Source: Brevundimonas sp. | GTDB taxonomy: Bacteria > Pseudomonadota > Alphaproteobacteria > Caulobacterales > Caulobacteraceae | DNA length: 64,000 nt | NCBI GenBank assembly: GCA_016742215.1 | Contig: JACVCC010000002.1 | Location: 354,501-418,500 of the forward strand | Direction of reading: 5' to 3' | Part shown: one piece after another, positions 53,675 to 62,537 of the stretch | Position numbering within the stretch: the first letter of the stretch is position 1 | Layout: the number at the start of each line of letters is the position of its first letter | Program-made: the position numbers and the translations under genes | Notes under the pieces: generated by a model | What the model was told of the DNA's origin: nothing | Databases searched by the model: none | What the model saw: the letters and a program-made list of their open reading frames with translations, nothing else

Positions 53675-56600
53675 TGATCCCCGCTGTGATCCGCCGATCG
53701 GTCAGGCCGTTGTAGCAGAGCAGGGCATCGTCATTGATGCAGTACTCATTGGCGTCTTCGCGCGTGAGGTTGATCGCCTCCAGACCGATGTCGATCCAGT
53801 CGGTGACCGCATAGCTGATGCTGGCGTTCAGCTGGCCACGGTCATCGCTGACGCGCGGGACGTCGAAGGCCGAGGTGAAGGCTTCGGTGTTCAGGAAGTC
53901 CGAACGCCACGTGTAGCGGAGGCGCGCGCTCAGCCCGTACATCTCGTAGAAGACCGTCGCGTTGTACGAGTATTTCGACAGGTTCTCGAGTTCGATCAGG
54001 TCCTGGGGCAGGGGGTTGAAGCCCAGGTCCCGGGTCGTGTTCCGCGTCAGGCCGATCGTCCGGTAGTTCTGAACGTCACCACCGGTTTCCTGGTAGGTGA
54101 AGTTGCCGATGAAGCCGAAGCCCGACGCCCAGCCCAGTTGCTGCTCGAACTGGGACAGGTCGTACTGCAGCGCCATCTCGACACCGGTCTGGGTCGTCTC
54201 GCCATCGACGTTGAACGTCGAGGTCAGCGGCACGCAGATGCCGACCTGACCGCGGTCCGGGCTGTTCTGGTTGATGATGGCGATCGGATTGTAGATGCCG
54301 CCGCCCGGGCAGGACGGATCGCGGCTGCGGTTCACGACGCCGCCGACCGAGTTGTCCGGCGGGCTTTCCGTCACGGTGGCGAACAGATTGTCGCGAACCT
54401 TGTGGAACACGCCCACGCTGACGAGGCTGGACGGCGCGAAATACCACTCGGCCGACAGGTCGAAGGACAGCACGGCCTCAGGCTGCAGGTTCGGGTTGCC
54501 GCGGACCACGGCGCTGTTCTCGGAGGTCACGAAGGAAACCGACGAGGACAGGTTGTTGAAGTCCGGCCGCCGGATGTCGCGGGCGATGCCGCCGCGGATG
54601 ATGACGTCCTCGCGCGGCTCCATCACGACGTTCAGCCGCGGCAGCCAGAACTCATAGGATGAGGAGTTTTCGTTCCGCGTGGCGGTCCCGCCGGTGGCGA
54701 CGCTGTTGCCGATCGAGTCCAGATCGGTCGTGACGTAGCGCACGCCGACGTTGCCGCGCACCGGGAAGCCCAACGAACCGGTCTCGAAGTTCGCCTGCAG
54801 ATAGGCGGCCGTGGTGGCCTCGGTGATCTCGAAGAAGGCGCTGGCCTGTGAAGTAGGAACGCCGATCTGGGCGATGTTGGACCCGTTGGCCGTGTTGCTG
54901 GCCGTGATCGCCGCGTTCAGGGCCGCCAGGGTGCCGGCCGGGTCGCGGAAGGCGCGCTGTCCGTTGATGATCAGGAAGTCCGGGAACCACAGACGACGGT
55001 TGTCCGCCGCATTGAAGTTGCTCGGGCCGGGGATCAGCAGGTCAGCGAACAGATTGCCGCTCGGCCGGAAGAACGAGCTGGTGATGTTGGTGAAGCCCGT
55101 CGTGCCGGTGACGTTGTCGTTCAGCACGCTGGTCTCGTTCCAGCGCAGGCCCGCATCGATCGAGGTGATGAAGGGCATCATGTCGAACGTGTCGTAGGAC
55201 AGGTCCAGCCGGAGGGCCTGCTCCTCGTTCTCGCGCAGGTTCCGCGACTGCGCGACCTGCTGCAGGCGGTAGTTGGCCGGATCGGTCAGCATGGCTGCGG
55301 TCGGCGTGGTCGCCAGGCCCTGGGCGATGCCGAACTGCAGCGTGTCGTTGCGCAGGTCGAACTCGATCGGCACCCCGTTGGCGAGGCTCACGCCCTGGAC
55401 CGGGCGGGGCGCATTGGGGTTCACGAACTCCAGCGTCGTGTTGAAGCTCGGGAGGAAGGAGTCGGACGTCGAAAGGGCGGCCTGACCACTGACGCTCAGC
55501 CGCTCGCCGGTCCATTCAAAACCCGTCGACCAGACCCGGCTCTCGGTGATGCGCGAGCCCGTGTCGCTGGTGGTCCGCAGGTAGGGGGCCAGGTTGCCGT
55601 TCAGGCGCGGCTGGATGATGCCTGCCAGGGCGGCCTGCACCGAGCCCAGATTGATGGTCCCGTTGGGGCCGTTGGCGTTGCCCAGATTGACGGTCTCGAA
55701 CGCGGTGTTGTCCGTGTTGTCGACCACGCCATTGTCAGACACGGTCGAGATCTGGACGGTCGAGCTCTGCTCGGCCCGCTCCTGATCGTTCAGGACAGCG
55801 TCGAAATAGAAACGGAGATTGTCGGTCGGCTTCCACTCGGCGGTGCCGGAGAAGTTTTTCGTTTCATACTCGAAGTTGTCGTAGTCCTGATTGAAGAACT
55901 GGATGCGCAGGAAGGGGAAGCTCTCCGCGCTCGCCCGGCCCGACGTCGGGGTCACCACGGCGTCGCGGTCGACCCGCGGCCGGAAGGCGGCGACGTCCTG
56001 CTCGGCATAGCTGAAGCTGCCGACCAGACCGATCTCGCCGATGCCGGTATGCCATCGCCTGCCCATGGTGCCCGAGTAGCGGGGCGTCGCAGTGTCCGAC
56101 AGGTCGCTGTATTCGGACTGTGCGCGGAAGGCGAACAGCGGCTCGCGCAGGTTCAAGGGGCGAATGGTGCGCAGGTTGATCGTGCCGCCGACCGAGCCCT
56201 CGATCGTTCCGGCTTCCGACACCTTGGTTACCTCGACAGAGCTGATCATCGAGGCGGCGAGGTCGTCGAAGCTGATGCCCGACCGGCCCGAACCGGAACC
56301 CACCGTGGACACGCCGTTGATTTCCACCCGGTTCGCATCGGTGCCGCGGATCTGCACGCCGCGACCGACGCCCGCTTCCCGGGTGATCTGCACACCGGTC
56401 ACGTTCTCGAGCACCTCGGCGAGGTTCTGGTCCGGCAGCTTGCCGATATCCTCTGCCTGGATGACCTCGACGAGGTTGTCGGCGTTTCGCTTCTCGGTCA
56501 GGGCGCTCTGGAGCGACGCCCTGATGCCGGTGACGACGATCTCGTCCAGGTTGCTGGCCTGTTCCGGGTCCTGTTGATCCGGTTGGGCCTCCTGGGCCGC

Positions 56601-56699
56601 CGCCGGAACGGCGATCGACATGGCCGTGGTGGCCAACAGAACGGATAGCAACCGGTGTGACGTGCGCGATCCGCGCAGCGTGAGCTTCATCTGCCGCAT
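53661..56699 (-). CDS. TonB-dependent receptor of the alginate operon
   Basis: The 1,012-residue outer-membrane receptor has a signal peptide (AMSIAVPAAAQ), a TonB-box-like sequence LDEIVVTGIRASLQSALTEK and a plug domain (PDQNLAEVLENVTGVQITRE; RGVQIRGTDANRVEINGV). A beta-barrel follows and ends in ITAGINVRF, a terminal Phe. This is the large receptor class of Caulobacter and sphingomonads that takes up polysaccharide fragments. It is the first gene of a six-gene operon with PL6 and PL17 lyases, so alginate oligomers are the expected cargo. Start alternatives are ATG 56699 and ATG 56690. Confidence 0.92.
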   Translation of the reverse strand: MRQMKLTLRGSRTSHRLLSVLLATTAMSIAVPAAAQEAQPDQQDPEQASNLDEIVVTGIRASLQSALTEKRNADNLVEVIQAEDIGKLPDQNLAEVLENVTGVQITREAGVGRGVQIRGTDANRVEINGVSTVGSGSGRSGISFDDLAASMISSVEVTKVSEAGTIEGSVGGTINLRTIRPLNLREPLFAFRAQSEYSDLSDTATPRYSGTMGRRWHTGIGEIGLVGSFSYAEQDVAAFRPRVDRDAVVTPTSGRASAESFPFLRIQFFNQDYDNFEYETKNFSGTAEWKPTDNLRFYFDAVLNDQERAEQSSTVQISTVSDNGVVDNTDNTAFETVNLGNANGPNGTINLGSVQAALAGIIQPRLNGNLAPYLRTTSDTGSRITESRVWSTGFEWTGERLSVSGQAALSTSDSFLPSFNTTLEFVNPNAPRPVQGVSLANGVPIEFDLRNDTLQFGIAQGLATTPTAAMLTDPANYRLQQVAQSRNLRENEEQALRLDLSYDTFDMMPFITSIDAGLRWNETSVLNDNVTGTTGFTNITSSFFRPSGNLFADLLIPGPSNFNAADNRRLWFPDFLIINGQRAFRDPAGTLAALNAAITASNTANGSNIAQIGVPTSQASAFFEITEATTAAYLQANFETGSLGFPVRGNVGVRYVTTDLDSIGNSVATGGTATRNENSSSYEFWLPRLNVVMEPREDVIIRGGIARDIRRPDFNNLSSSVSFVTSENSAVVRGNPNLQPEAVLSFDLSAEWYFAPSSLVSVGVFHKVRDNLFATVTESPPDNSVGGVVNRSRDPSCPGGGIYNPIAIINQNSPDRGQVGICVPLTSTFNVDGETTQTGVEMALQYDLSQFEQQLGWASGFGFIGNFTYQETGGDVQNYRTIGLTRNTTRDLGFNPLPQDLIELENLSKYSYNATVFYEMYGLSARLRYTWRSDFLNTEAFTSAFDVPRVSDDRGQLNASISYAVTDWIDIGLEAINLTREDANEYCINDDALLCYNGLTDRRITAGINVRF

Positions 56700-56913
56700 G
56701 TGTATTCCTCCCGGCCTGAGTCTCCGCCCAAGCTTCGGGCAGGACGGTGGTACAGGTCTGGCAGGCGTGTCAACCCATTGGTCCGCGAACTGGTATGGAC
56801 CTTTGTCGTAGGGTACCTCCCTCTCTGCCTGCGCGCAGGGTGGTGAATGGCGGATTCGTCCGAGAAATCAGCGATTATCGCTGCTTTGCTTCATCGAACG
56901 ACGCCTTCAGTGC

Positions 56914-56931
56914 AAATTGGTCAACCAATTT
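56914..56931. promoter_or_regulatory. Palindrome, candidate GntR operator between the two receptor genes
   Basis: AAATTGGT-CA-ACCAATTT has 8-base arms. It resembles operators of FCD-type GntR proteins for uronates (AATTGGTnnACCAATT of ExuR/UxuR). A further AATTGGT half-site lies at 56950-56956, just before the -35 box of the second receptor gene. A GntR/FCD gene lies 3 kb downstream. The protein-site match is inference. Confidence 0.6.
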
Positions 56932-56956
56932 GAGAAGGTTTTGCGCCTTAATTGGT

Positions 56957-56986
56957 TTGACATGTTGGATTGTGTCGGCGAATTCT
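56957..56986 (+). promoter_or_regulatory. Candidate promoter of the second TonB receptor gene
   Basis: TTGACA at 56957-56962 is followed by AATTCT at 56981-56986, an 18-base spacer. The -10 box is weak. It follows the palindrome at 56914 and overlaps the edge of the AATTGGT half-site. Confidence 0.35.
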
Positions 56987-57024
56987 GACCCCAAGCCCGA
57001 TCAAAAACGGGCAAGGGAGGTACC

Positions 57025-59931
57025 ATGCGTGAATATTCGAGGACGGCGCCGTGCGCCGGCCGCCGCGCGATGCGTTTGAAGGCGGCGCTGCTGGGCGGTC
57101 TGGCCCTGCCATTGCTCGCCGGGCCGGTCTTGGCCCAGTCCGCACCCGCTCAGGATCAGGATGCCCAGGCGCTGGATGAGGTGATCGTCACCGGTATCCG
57201 CGCCTCGATCCAGTCATCGATCGACCGCAAGCGCGACGAGACCGTCGTCGCCGACGTCCTTTCTGCGGAAGACATCGGCGACCTTCCCGCCCTGTCGATC
57301 GGCGAAGCCATCGAGACCATCACCGGCGCCTCGACCCATCGCGAGAAGGGCGGCGCCTCGGAGATTTCGATTCGCGGTCTGGGCCCCTTCCTCGGCGCCG
57401 CCACCTTCAACGGTCGGGAGGCCTCGAACGGCTCGGGCGACCGGTCGGTGAACTTCAACCAGTTCCCGTCGGAGCTGATCAACACCGTCGCCATCTACAA
57501 GACCCAGCGCGCGGACTTCGTCGAGGGCGGCGTGGCCGGCATCGTCAACATGGAGACGCTGCGTCCGCTCGATTTCGGCCGCCAGCGCTTCCAGCTGGAA
57601 GGAAGGGGTCTGTATTCGGCGTATGATGATCGGCTGTTGGACGGCGCGGGCGTCGGCTGGCGCGGGACCGCCAGCTATGTCGACCAGTTCGATCTGGGCG
57701 AAGCGGGGCGGCTCGGCATCTCGCTGGGCGTCCAGAGCCTCGAAACCTCCAACCCCGAGGAGATGTTCACCTCGTCGTCGACCTGGGTGGCCTGCAACGC
57801 CAATCAGGTTGTGGCGGTCGGATCGAACTGCTCGCCGGTGACGGCGGCCCAGGTGAATACCGGGACGCCCTACTATCTGACGGCGGGCAGCCGCACCTAT
57901 CGGCAGTTCGTCGAACACGACGCGCGCGACGCCTACTTCGGCTCGATCCAGTGGCGTCCAAGCGACAGCCTCGAGATCGTCCTCGACTATCAGAACTCGC
58001 GCCGGACCTATACCGAGGAGCGCAATGATCTGAACTTCTCCGAGACCATGCGCGGCGTTAACAACCGCGTGGTGGCCGAGAACGGCGCCCTGCTGGCCTA
58101 CAGCGGCAACTCGACCATCGAGTCGACGCCGACCTATCGCATCCGCGATGAACAGTACGAAGGCGGCGGGCTGACGCTGGAATGGCGTCCCACCGACCGG
58201 CTGGAGATCACCACCGATTTCTCGATCTCCACGACCTATCGCAGCGAGATGGATCGTCAGGTCCGGATGCGGTCGAACATCCGCGACATCAATGGCGTCG
58301 TGGTGCCGGGGGTGATCCCCGGCAACGCCGGCCAGACCAGTGGTCAGCGCGTCAACTACACCTTTGATGCACGCGGCAACGACATCCCGGCCATTGTCGT
58401 CGATCCGGCTTTCGACCTGAACCGGTGGGAGAATTTCTCGGCAGCCGCCCGCGTGCGGCGCGACGAGGTCATCCGCGACAACCAGATCAAGGCCCTGCGC
58501 AGCGATCTGGCCTATGACCTCGATGAGGGCGTCTTCACGACTGTTCGTGCGGGTCTGCGCTTCTCCGAGCTGACCTATACCGACAGCGATACCCGGGTGG
58601 AGCAGAACATTACGACGGCGGCGACCATCGCCGCCGCCAACGTCGCCTGCCGCCGTCCGTTCGCGCAGGACAGCTTCCTCGACAACGCCTCCGGCAACAC
58701 GATCACCAGCTGGGCGACCTTTGACGCCCGCTGCCTGTTCTCCGCCTTCACCGGCGTGGACGATACCGGTCCGCCGGCGGACATCCGGGCGATCGGCAAC
58801 CGCGACGTGACCGAAGAGACGTCGGCTGCCTATCTGATGGGCGAGTTCGACACGACCCTGTTCAACCTGCCGGTCACCGGCAACGTCGGTCTGCGCTATG
58901 TGAAGACCGACGTCACCTCGATCGGCCTGCGCGGCGCGCTCGACGTCATCGACAACGGCGACGGCACGATCCGCCTGCAGCCGGTCCCCGGGCAGTTCGA
59001 CGAGGTGGTGATCGAGGGCAGTTCGGAAGCCTGGCTGCCCAGTTTCAACGCTGCGTTCGAGCTGGACGAGCAACGCGTGCTTCGCGTCGGCCTGTTCCGA
59101 GCCATGTCGCGGCCGGACCCGGCGGCCTTGGGCGCGGGACGCACGTTCACGCTCGAGTCGGGCGCCTCGTTCGGATCGGTCGCCGACGCCATCGCCAGCA
59201 TCAGCGCCAACGGCAATCCGCGGACCGAGCCGCTGCTGTCCTGGAACGCCGACCTGTCATGGGAATGGTACGCCAACCCGGACTCGATGCTGAGCGCAGC
59301 GGTCTACTACAAGGTGTTCAACGGCGGCTTCATCCCGACCGTGCTGGACGAGACCTTCGTCATCGATGGCCAGTCGGTCGTGGTTCCGGTGGTGCAGGAC
59401 ATTACGACGGACGAGGACAGCCATCTGTACGGCTTCGAGCTGACGGCGGCGCACCGGTTCTCGAACCTGCCGGCTCCGTTCGATGGTCTGGGCTTCAAGG
59501 CCAGCTACAACTATGCCGACGCCGACTACGAGACGCATGACCTGCGTCTGGGCGACCAGATCGATCCGGACACGGGCGTGGTCACCCCGGGGATCGTCGA
59601 CCCGGCCGGCATCTTCGGCCTGTCGCAGCACGTCTTCTCGGGCTCGCTCTACTACGAGATCGGACCGTTCGAGGTTCAGGGCATCTACAAGTACCGGACC
59701 GAGTACTATCAGAAGTTCGTCGGCGCCCCGTCGCAGAACCGCTACGTCCGCGACACCGCCACCGTGGACTTCCGGGCGTCGTACCGCGTCAACCGGAACC
59801 TGTCGTTCAGCTTCGAGGGCTCGAATCTGACCGACGAGCCGCGCTACAGCGACATGCCGGTGCCTGGCTCGTTCCGCGAGTACACCAGCTATGGCGCGCG
59901 CTACTATCTGGGAGCGCGCTACCGGTTCTGA
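57025..59931 (+). CDS. TonB-dependent receptor, divergent from the alginate operon
   Basis: The 968-residue receptor has a signal peptide (PLLAGPVLAQ), TonB-box-like DEVIVTGIRASIQSSIDRKR, a plug (PALSIGEAIETITGASTHRE; SEISIRGLGPFLGAATFNGR) and a beta-barrel ending ARYYLGARYRF, with terminal Phe. The ATG follows AAGGGAGG. It differs clearly from the first receptor in plug and barrel. Position by the alginate operon and the GntR gene suggests alginate or another uronate-containing oligomer, perhaps of different size or composition. It could also serve a substrate not otherwise represented here. Confidence 0.9.
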   Translation: MREYSRTAPCAGRRAMRLKAALLGGLALPLLAGPVLAQSAPAQDQDAQALDEVIVTGIRASIQSSIDRKRDETVVADVLSAEDIGDLPALSIGEAIETITGASTHREKGGASEISIRGLGPFLGAATFNGREASNGSGDRSVNFNQFPSELINTVAIYKTQRADFVEGGVAGIVNMETLRPLDFGRQRFQLEGRGLYSAYDDRLLDGAGVGWRGTASYVDQFDLGEAGRLGISLGVQSLETSNPEEMFTSSSTWVACNANQVVAVGSNCSPVTAAQVNTGTPYYLTAGSRTYRQFVEHDARDAYFGSIQWRPSDSLEIVLDYQNSRRTYTEERNDLNFSETMRGVNNRVVAENGALLAYSGNSTIESTPTYRIRDEQYEGGGLTLEWRPTDRLEITTDFSISTTYRSEMDRQVRMRSNIRDINGVVVPGVIPGNAGQTSGQRVNYTFDARGNDIPAIVVDPAFDLNRWENFSAAARVRRDEVIRDNQIKALRSDLAYDLDEGVFTTVRAGLRFSELTYTDSDTRVEQNITTAATIAAANVACRRPFAQDSFLDNASGNTITSWATFDARCLFSAFTGVDDTGPPADIRAIGNRDVTEETSAAYLMGEFDTTLFNLPVTGNVGLRYVKTDVTSIGLRGALDVIDNGDGTIRLQPVPGQFDEVVIEGSSEAWLPSFNAAFELDEQRVLRVGLFRAMSRPDPAALGAGRTFTLESGASFGSVADAIASISANGNPRTEPLLSWNADLSWEWYANPDSMLSAAVYYKVFNGGFIPTVLDETFVIDGQSVVVPVVQDITTDEDSHLYGFELTAAHRFSNLPAPFDGLGFKASYNYADADYETHDLRLGDQIDPDTGVVTPGIVDPAGIFGLSQHVFSGSLYYEIGPFEVQGIYKYRTEYYQKFVGAPSQNRYVRDTATVDFRASYRVNRNLSFSFEGSNLTDEPRYSDMPVPGSFREYTSYGARYYLGARYRF

Positions 59932-59943
59932 TGTCCGAAGCGA

Positions 59944-59973
59944 ACCGGATCCTGGTGCTTGCCAGGGTCCGGT
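59944..59973 (+). terminator. Hairpin after the second TonB receptor gene
   Basis: The stem ACCGGATCCTGG-tgcttg-CCAGGGTCCGGT has one G-T pair. There is no T-run, so it may act as a processing or rho-related structure rather than a strong terminator. It lies 13 bases after the stop. Confidence 0.5.
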
Positions 59974-60019
59974 CCGCCGGGCTCTACTGCACCTCCCGCG
60001 CGAGTGACCGGGTTCGAGA

Positions 60020-60766
60020 ATGTCCGAAAAGCGTTTGTATCAAGCCATCGCAGCCCAGATCGAAGGGCTCATCGAATCGGGAGATTTCCCGGCGGGCACG
60101 CGCTTGCCCGGAGAGCGGGATCTGGCTGAGCGCTTCGGCGTCAGCCGCGTGACCATCCGCGAGGCCGAGATCGCGCTCGAGGCCCGGGGGCGGATCGCCA
60201 TCCGGACCGGCTCGGGCGTCTATGTCCTGCCACGTCAGCCGGCGGCCCAGGACGGCGCGTTGCCGGACGTCAGCGCCTTTGACCTGACCGCCGCCCGCGC
60301 CGTGATCGAGGCCGAGGCCGCGGCTCTTGCGGCGGCCAACGTCACGGACGAGGACATCGCACATCTGCAGGCGCTGCTGGTCCAGATGTCGGACGTCCAC
60401 GCGTCTGATGACGCGACACTTGAAGCCGATCGCCAGTTCCACCTCACCATCGCCTGCATCGCCGGCAATCCGGTGATCGAGCACTGTATCCAGCTGATCT
60501 GGCGGATGCGGCGCGAGCTGCCGCGCGTGGCCCAGGTCTATTCGCGGGTCTGTCATCATGACGGCGACGCGCGCGCCGACGAACACGAAGTCATCCTCGA
60601 TGCGCTGCGTCGCCGCGATCCGGCCGGCGCCCGCACGGCGATGCGCGAGCATTTCCATCGTCTGTTCGAGGCCATGCTCCAGGCCGCCGAGAATGACGCC
60701 CTCGCCGAGGTCCGGCGGCGTACCGCCCACGACCGTGAGCGCTTCCTGGTCACGACCCGGATCTGA
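60020..60766 (+). CDS. GntR family regulator, FCD subfamily, probable alginate/uronate regulator
   Basis: The 248-residue protein has a GntR winged helix (LYQAIAAQIEGLIESGDFPA; LPGERDLAERFGVSRVTIRE) and an FCD domain with metal-ligand-like residues (ADRQFHLTIACIAGNPVI; ADEHEVILDALRR; MREHFHRLFEA). It belongs to the group containing UxuR/ExuR/FadR-like regulators, which respond to organic acids such as uronates. It follows the second receptor on the same strand, 88 bases after a hairpin. It probably controls the alginate operon by binding AATTGGT-type sites; this is inference. Confidence 0.9.
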   Translation: MSEKRLYQAIAAQIEGLIESGDFPAGTRLPGERDLAERFGVSRVTIREAEIALEARGRIAIRTGSGVYVLPRQPAAQDGALPDVSAFDLTAARAVIEAEAAALAAANVTDEDIAHLQALLVQMSDVHASDDATLEADRQFHLTIACIAGNPVIEHCIQLIWRMRRELPRVAQVYSRVCHHDGDARADEHEVILDALRRRDPAGARTAMREHFHRLFEAMLQAAENDALAEVRRRTAHDRERFLVTTRI

Positions 60767-60994
60767 CAGGGCTGGGGGCGATTGCCTCAGCGATCGACCA
60801 CGTTGTGGCCTGTCGATGTTATTGTGATTGAGAGCCCGTGGCGGACAGAGAGGCTGCGCAACCCTCCTGCTGGCAAGTCCACTGCCATTCTCAAGTCATT
60901 GATTGTTTACGAAATCATCCACGGCTGAGTCCACGGACAGCCTGTCCGATCCACCGCATTCGACAGGCGAAGTAGGGACTGGAGTAGGGACCGA
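60767..60994. other. Junction between the chromosomal genes and the integrase
   Basis: This 228-base gap has a bulged hairpin (ATCGAC...GTCGAT, about 60793-60820) that may end the gntR transcript. No tRNA or other usual target gene was recognised, so the attachment site could not be placed. CTCAAGTCATTGA at 60890-60902 loosely resembles the repeats downstream of int. The last 30 bases hold the AGTAGGGAC direct repeat. Confidence 0.35.
60971..60991 (+). repeat. Short direct repeat before the integrase
   Basis: AGTAGGGAC occurs at 60971-60979 and 60983-60991, ending three bases before the integrase ATG. It could be an integrase binding site or part of the ribosome-binding region. Confidence 0.35.
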
Positions 60995-62182
60995 ATGCCA
61001 CGCCATCTTCATCGTCTGCCGCCACGCGCGGCGGCGGCAATCTCACAGGTCGGGCGCCATAGCGACGGCGGCGGCCTGTACCTCGTCGTTTCAAAGACCG
61101 GCTCTCGCAAATGGGTGTTTCGCTACCGCTGGCGAGGCCGTCTCTCTGATATGGGTCTGGGGTCCGCGTCGGTCGTGCCATTGACCCGCGCGAGAGAGCG
61201 CGCGGCGGCCGCGCGGCTCCAGATATCGGAAGGGATCGATCCTTTGGCCCAGAAGCGGGCAGCGAAAGCCGTTCCGACTTTCGGCGAGTTCGCCGACGCT
61301 ACCGTCGCCACAATGTCCAGTCAGTGGCGCAATGCCAAACACGCCGTACAGGTGCAGCGGACGCTGGAAATCTATGCCGCGGACTTGCGCCGCCAGCCCG
61401 TAGATCAGATCGACACCGCCGCCGTTCTCGCTGTCCTGAAGCCAATCTGGACCGAGAAGTCCGAGACGGCGAGCCGTGTCCGCAACCGGATCGAGATGGT
61501 TCTGGATGCCGCCAAGGCGCAAGGACATCGGTCGGGCGATAACCCCGCGCGTTGGAAGGGACATCTCGACAAACTGCTGCCCAAACGGGCCAAACTCACC
61601 CGAGGGCATCACGCTGCTCTTCCGTTCGCCGATGTTGCAGAGTTCATTCGTCAGCTTCGCCAACGACCGGCGACCGCTGCACTGGATCTCGAGTTCGCCA
61701 TCCTGACCGCTGCGAGGTCAGGGGAGGTGAGGGGGGCGACCTGGCGAGAGATTGATATCGCTGCAGCGCTCTGGACGGTTCCGGCTACGCGGATGAAAGC
61801 CGGACGCGAGCACCGGGTCCCACTCTCGCCTCGCGCCATCGAGTTGCTCAAGATGGTCGCGCCACTCGGAAGTGACGACCCGGACGCGTTCGTGTTCCCC
61901 GGACCCAAGGGCAGCGAGACGATGCTGTCCGACGCGGCGTTCAGCGCCTTGCTCAAACGGATGGGGCGCGATGGTGAGCTGACCCCTCACGGGTTCCGAT
62001 CAAGCTTCCGCGACTGGGCCGGCGAGATGACGAACTTCCCGCGCGACGTGGCCGAGATGTGCCTGGCGCACACGGTCGGGAACATGACCGAGCGAGCCTA
62101 TCGACGGGGTGATGCGCTCAACAAGCGACGCGAACTGATCGAGGCATGGGGCCAGTACTGCGAGAAGGAAGAGGACGTCTAA
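60995..62182 (+). CDS. int: Tyrosine-type integrase, P4/prophage family
   Basis: The 395-residue recombinase has the N-terminal arm-binding DUF4102 domain (GRHSDGGGLYLVVSKTGSRK; MGLGSASVVPLTRARE), a core-binding domain and a catalytic domain. Catalytic residues are Arg in LTAARSGEVRGATW, His-x-x-Arg in LTPHGFRSSFRDWAGE, His in CLAHTVGN and Tyr in TERAYRRGDAL. All key residues are intact, so it may be active. The ATG follows AGTAGGGA. It marks the edge of an integrated element that runs to the right. Confidence 0.94.
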   Translation: MPRHLHRLPPRAAAAISQVGRHSDGGGLYLVVSKTGSRKWVFRYRWRGRLSDMGLGSASVVPLTRARERAAAARLQISEGIDPLAQKRAAKAVPTFGEFADATVATMSSQWRNAKHAVQVQRTLEIYAADLRRQPVDQIDTAAVLAVLKPIWTEKSETASRVRNRIEMVLDAAKAQGHRSGDNPARWKGHLDKLLPKRAKLTRGHHAALPFADVAEFIRQLRQRPATAALDLEFAILTAARSGEVRGATWREIDIAAALWTVPATRMKAGREHRVPLSPRAIELLKMVAPLGSDDPDAFVFPGPKGSETMLSDAAFSALLKRMGRDGELTPHGFRSSFRDWAGEMTNFPRDVAEMCLAHTVGNMTERAYRRGDALNKRRELIEAWGQYCEKEEDV

Positions 62183-62197
62183 GCCACTGTTTTACAT

Positions 62198-62284
62198 AAG
62201 TCGTGACGCGATTTTGAAGTCTGAAACTCCGCCTGCAAGACGTTTTTCTCAAGTGATGACGCCCCCGCTCACCAAGTCGTGACG
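62198..62284. repeat. Iteron-like repeats downstream of the integrase
   Basis: AAGTCGTGACG occurs at 62198-62208 and 62274-62284, with the variant AAGTGATGACG at 62251-62261. The three lie in the 153-base gap between int and the AlpA-like gene. They may be integrase arm sites or regulator binding sites. Confidence 0.5.
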
Positions 62285-62335
62285 ACACGCTGGCCTCCAG
62301 CCCGAGCAACCCGCTCCGGAATTCAGGAGGACCCG

Positions 62336-62536
62336 ATGTCTCTATCAAACCGACGTCTCGAACGTCTGCCATCTGTGATGGCTCGCACCGGTATGAGCCG
62401 GTCGTGGATTTACAAGGCTGCCGCAGAGGGGCGCTTTCCCAAGCCCGTGAAGATCGGATCTGCCAGCGGCTGGTGCGCTGACGCCGTTGATCGGTGGCTG
62501 TCGGATCTCGTCAGCGGCTCGGAAAGCGGGCGCTGA
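62336..62536 (+). CDS. AlpA family transcriptional regulator (excisionase-like)
   Basis: The 66-residue protein has the AlpA/MerR-like winged helix: LERLPSVMARTGMSRSWIYK, then FPKPVKIGSASGWCADAVDR with WL after it. In P4-like elements AlpA activates excision by inducing the integrase. CAGGAGG precedes the ATG at 62336. It lies one base before the next small helix-turn-helix gene. The gene seems intact. Confidence 0.9.
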   Translation: MSLSNRRLERLPSVMARTGMSRSWIYKAAAEGRFPKPVKIGSASGWCADAVDRWLSDLVSGSESGR

Positions 62537-62537
62537 C

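Noticed and set aside
57214-59073. 619-codon minus-strand frame inside the second TonB receptor gene
   Set aside because: Antisense to a well-supported receptor; no start signal or recognisable domain.
59944-59973. Strong intrinsic terminator separating the second receptor from gntR
   Set aside because: The stem is good but there is no T-run, so it was kept only as a weak terminator-like hairpin.
60767-60994. tRNA gene as integration target of the integrase
   Set aside because: No cloverleaf or CCA end could be built from this stretch by eye.
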